Made by a program: the position numbers and the translations under genes. From Sulfuritalea sp. (GTDB lineage Bacteria; Pseudomonadota; Gammaproteobacteria; Burkholderiales; Rhodocyclaceae), in contig JAOTRV010000022.1 in the NCBI GenBank assembly GCA_030247575.1, forward strand, positions 1 to 64,000: a DNA stretch of 64,000 nucleotides, given 5' to 3'. Positions within the stretch are counted from its first letter, which is position 1. The number at the start of each line of letters is the position of its first letter. Under the pieces are notes generated by a model. The model made no database searches. It saw nothing but the letters and a program-made list of their open reading frames with translations, and was not told where the DNA came from. Below, piece by piece: positions 63,995 to 64,000 of this stretch.

Positions 63995-64000
63995 GATCCA

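Overview
The window is GC-rich, densely packed chromosomal DNA of a betaproteobacterium. The mix of several beta-oxidation gene sets, a LIV-type importer fused to an acyl-CoA synthetase operon, Atm1-like exporter, NtrBC-glnA and NhaR-type regulator suggests the Rhodocyclales/Sterolibacteriaceae-like branch; that placement is inference from gene content only. I see no rRNA, tRNA, CRISPR array, phage genes or transposase gene.

Layout. 1-4430: a minus-strand operon livH-livM-livG-livF followed by an acyl-CoA synthetase that runs off the left edge. 4492-9147: a remnant of a duplicated fadB 3' end, then fadB, fadA and an acyl-CoA dehydrogenase (minus). 9189-13039: a plus-strand operon for an AidB-like acyl-CoA dehydrogenase, a transglutaminase-like protein, a crotonase and a TetR regulator. 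13071-18828: NhaR-type LysR, htpX, yccA/BI-1, terC, a HAD hydrolase, a SagB-like nitroreductase and an NlpC/P60 lipoprotein. 18888-21781: Zn alcohol dehydrogenase, metK, YdbL-like lipoprotein. 21791-27012: a second beta-oxidation operon (thioesterase, fadJ-like, MaoC-like, thiolase, TetR). 27292-31008: AI-2E/PerM permease, MBL/beta-CASP hydrolase, an AAA_14-DUF4143 ATPase. 31095-33095: a 2-kb unit bounded by inverted repeats that holds one gene, a HEPN-like protein with four zinc ribbons. 33131-38898: Atm1-like exporter and a gltIJKL importer operon, split between gltK and gltL by a MntA/HepT-type toxin-antitoxin pair. 38978-45067: thioredoxin-like, ppc (with an odd in-frame repeat insertion), clsB, ybhP, yhhQ. 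45161-47056: a lower-GC accessory patch (membrane protein, lipoprotein, brnT-brnA). 47369-50430: nadA, rhodanese, CDF exporter. 50418-55271: NtrC-controlled glnA, a DUF4124 protein, ntrB and ntrC. 55354-58003: birA, coaX, acyl-CoA dehydrogenase. 58107-63201: a five-gene operon (DUF350, SPFH-SHOCT, DUF4178 with zinc ribbons, a 47-aa membrane peptide, membrane-embedded spermidine-synthase-like enzyme). 63266-63849: a ParE-type TA pair, then a MITE-like element.

The most striking feature is a family of 14 copies of a 26-bp REP-like element (a GT(A/C)G head followed by a small imperfect palindrome). Copies lie between genes, at gene junctions and inside five unrelated proteins. All five coding copies are in the same orientation and frame and add the same octapeptide (R/T)VDAGxTA or a close variant. 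The same element bounds the 2-kb HEPN/zinc-ribbon unit as an inverted pair. Several other repeat classes are present: a 60-bp structured repeat, MITE-like elements, an insertion in ppc and attC-like hairpins. The genome therefore seems to tolerate much non-autonomous repeat traffic, some of it domesticated into protein.
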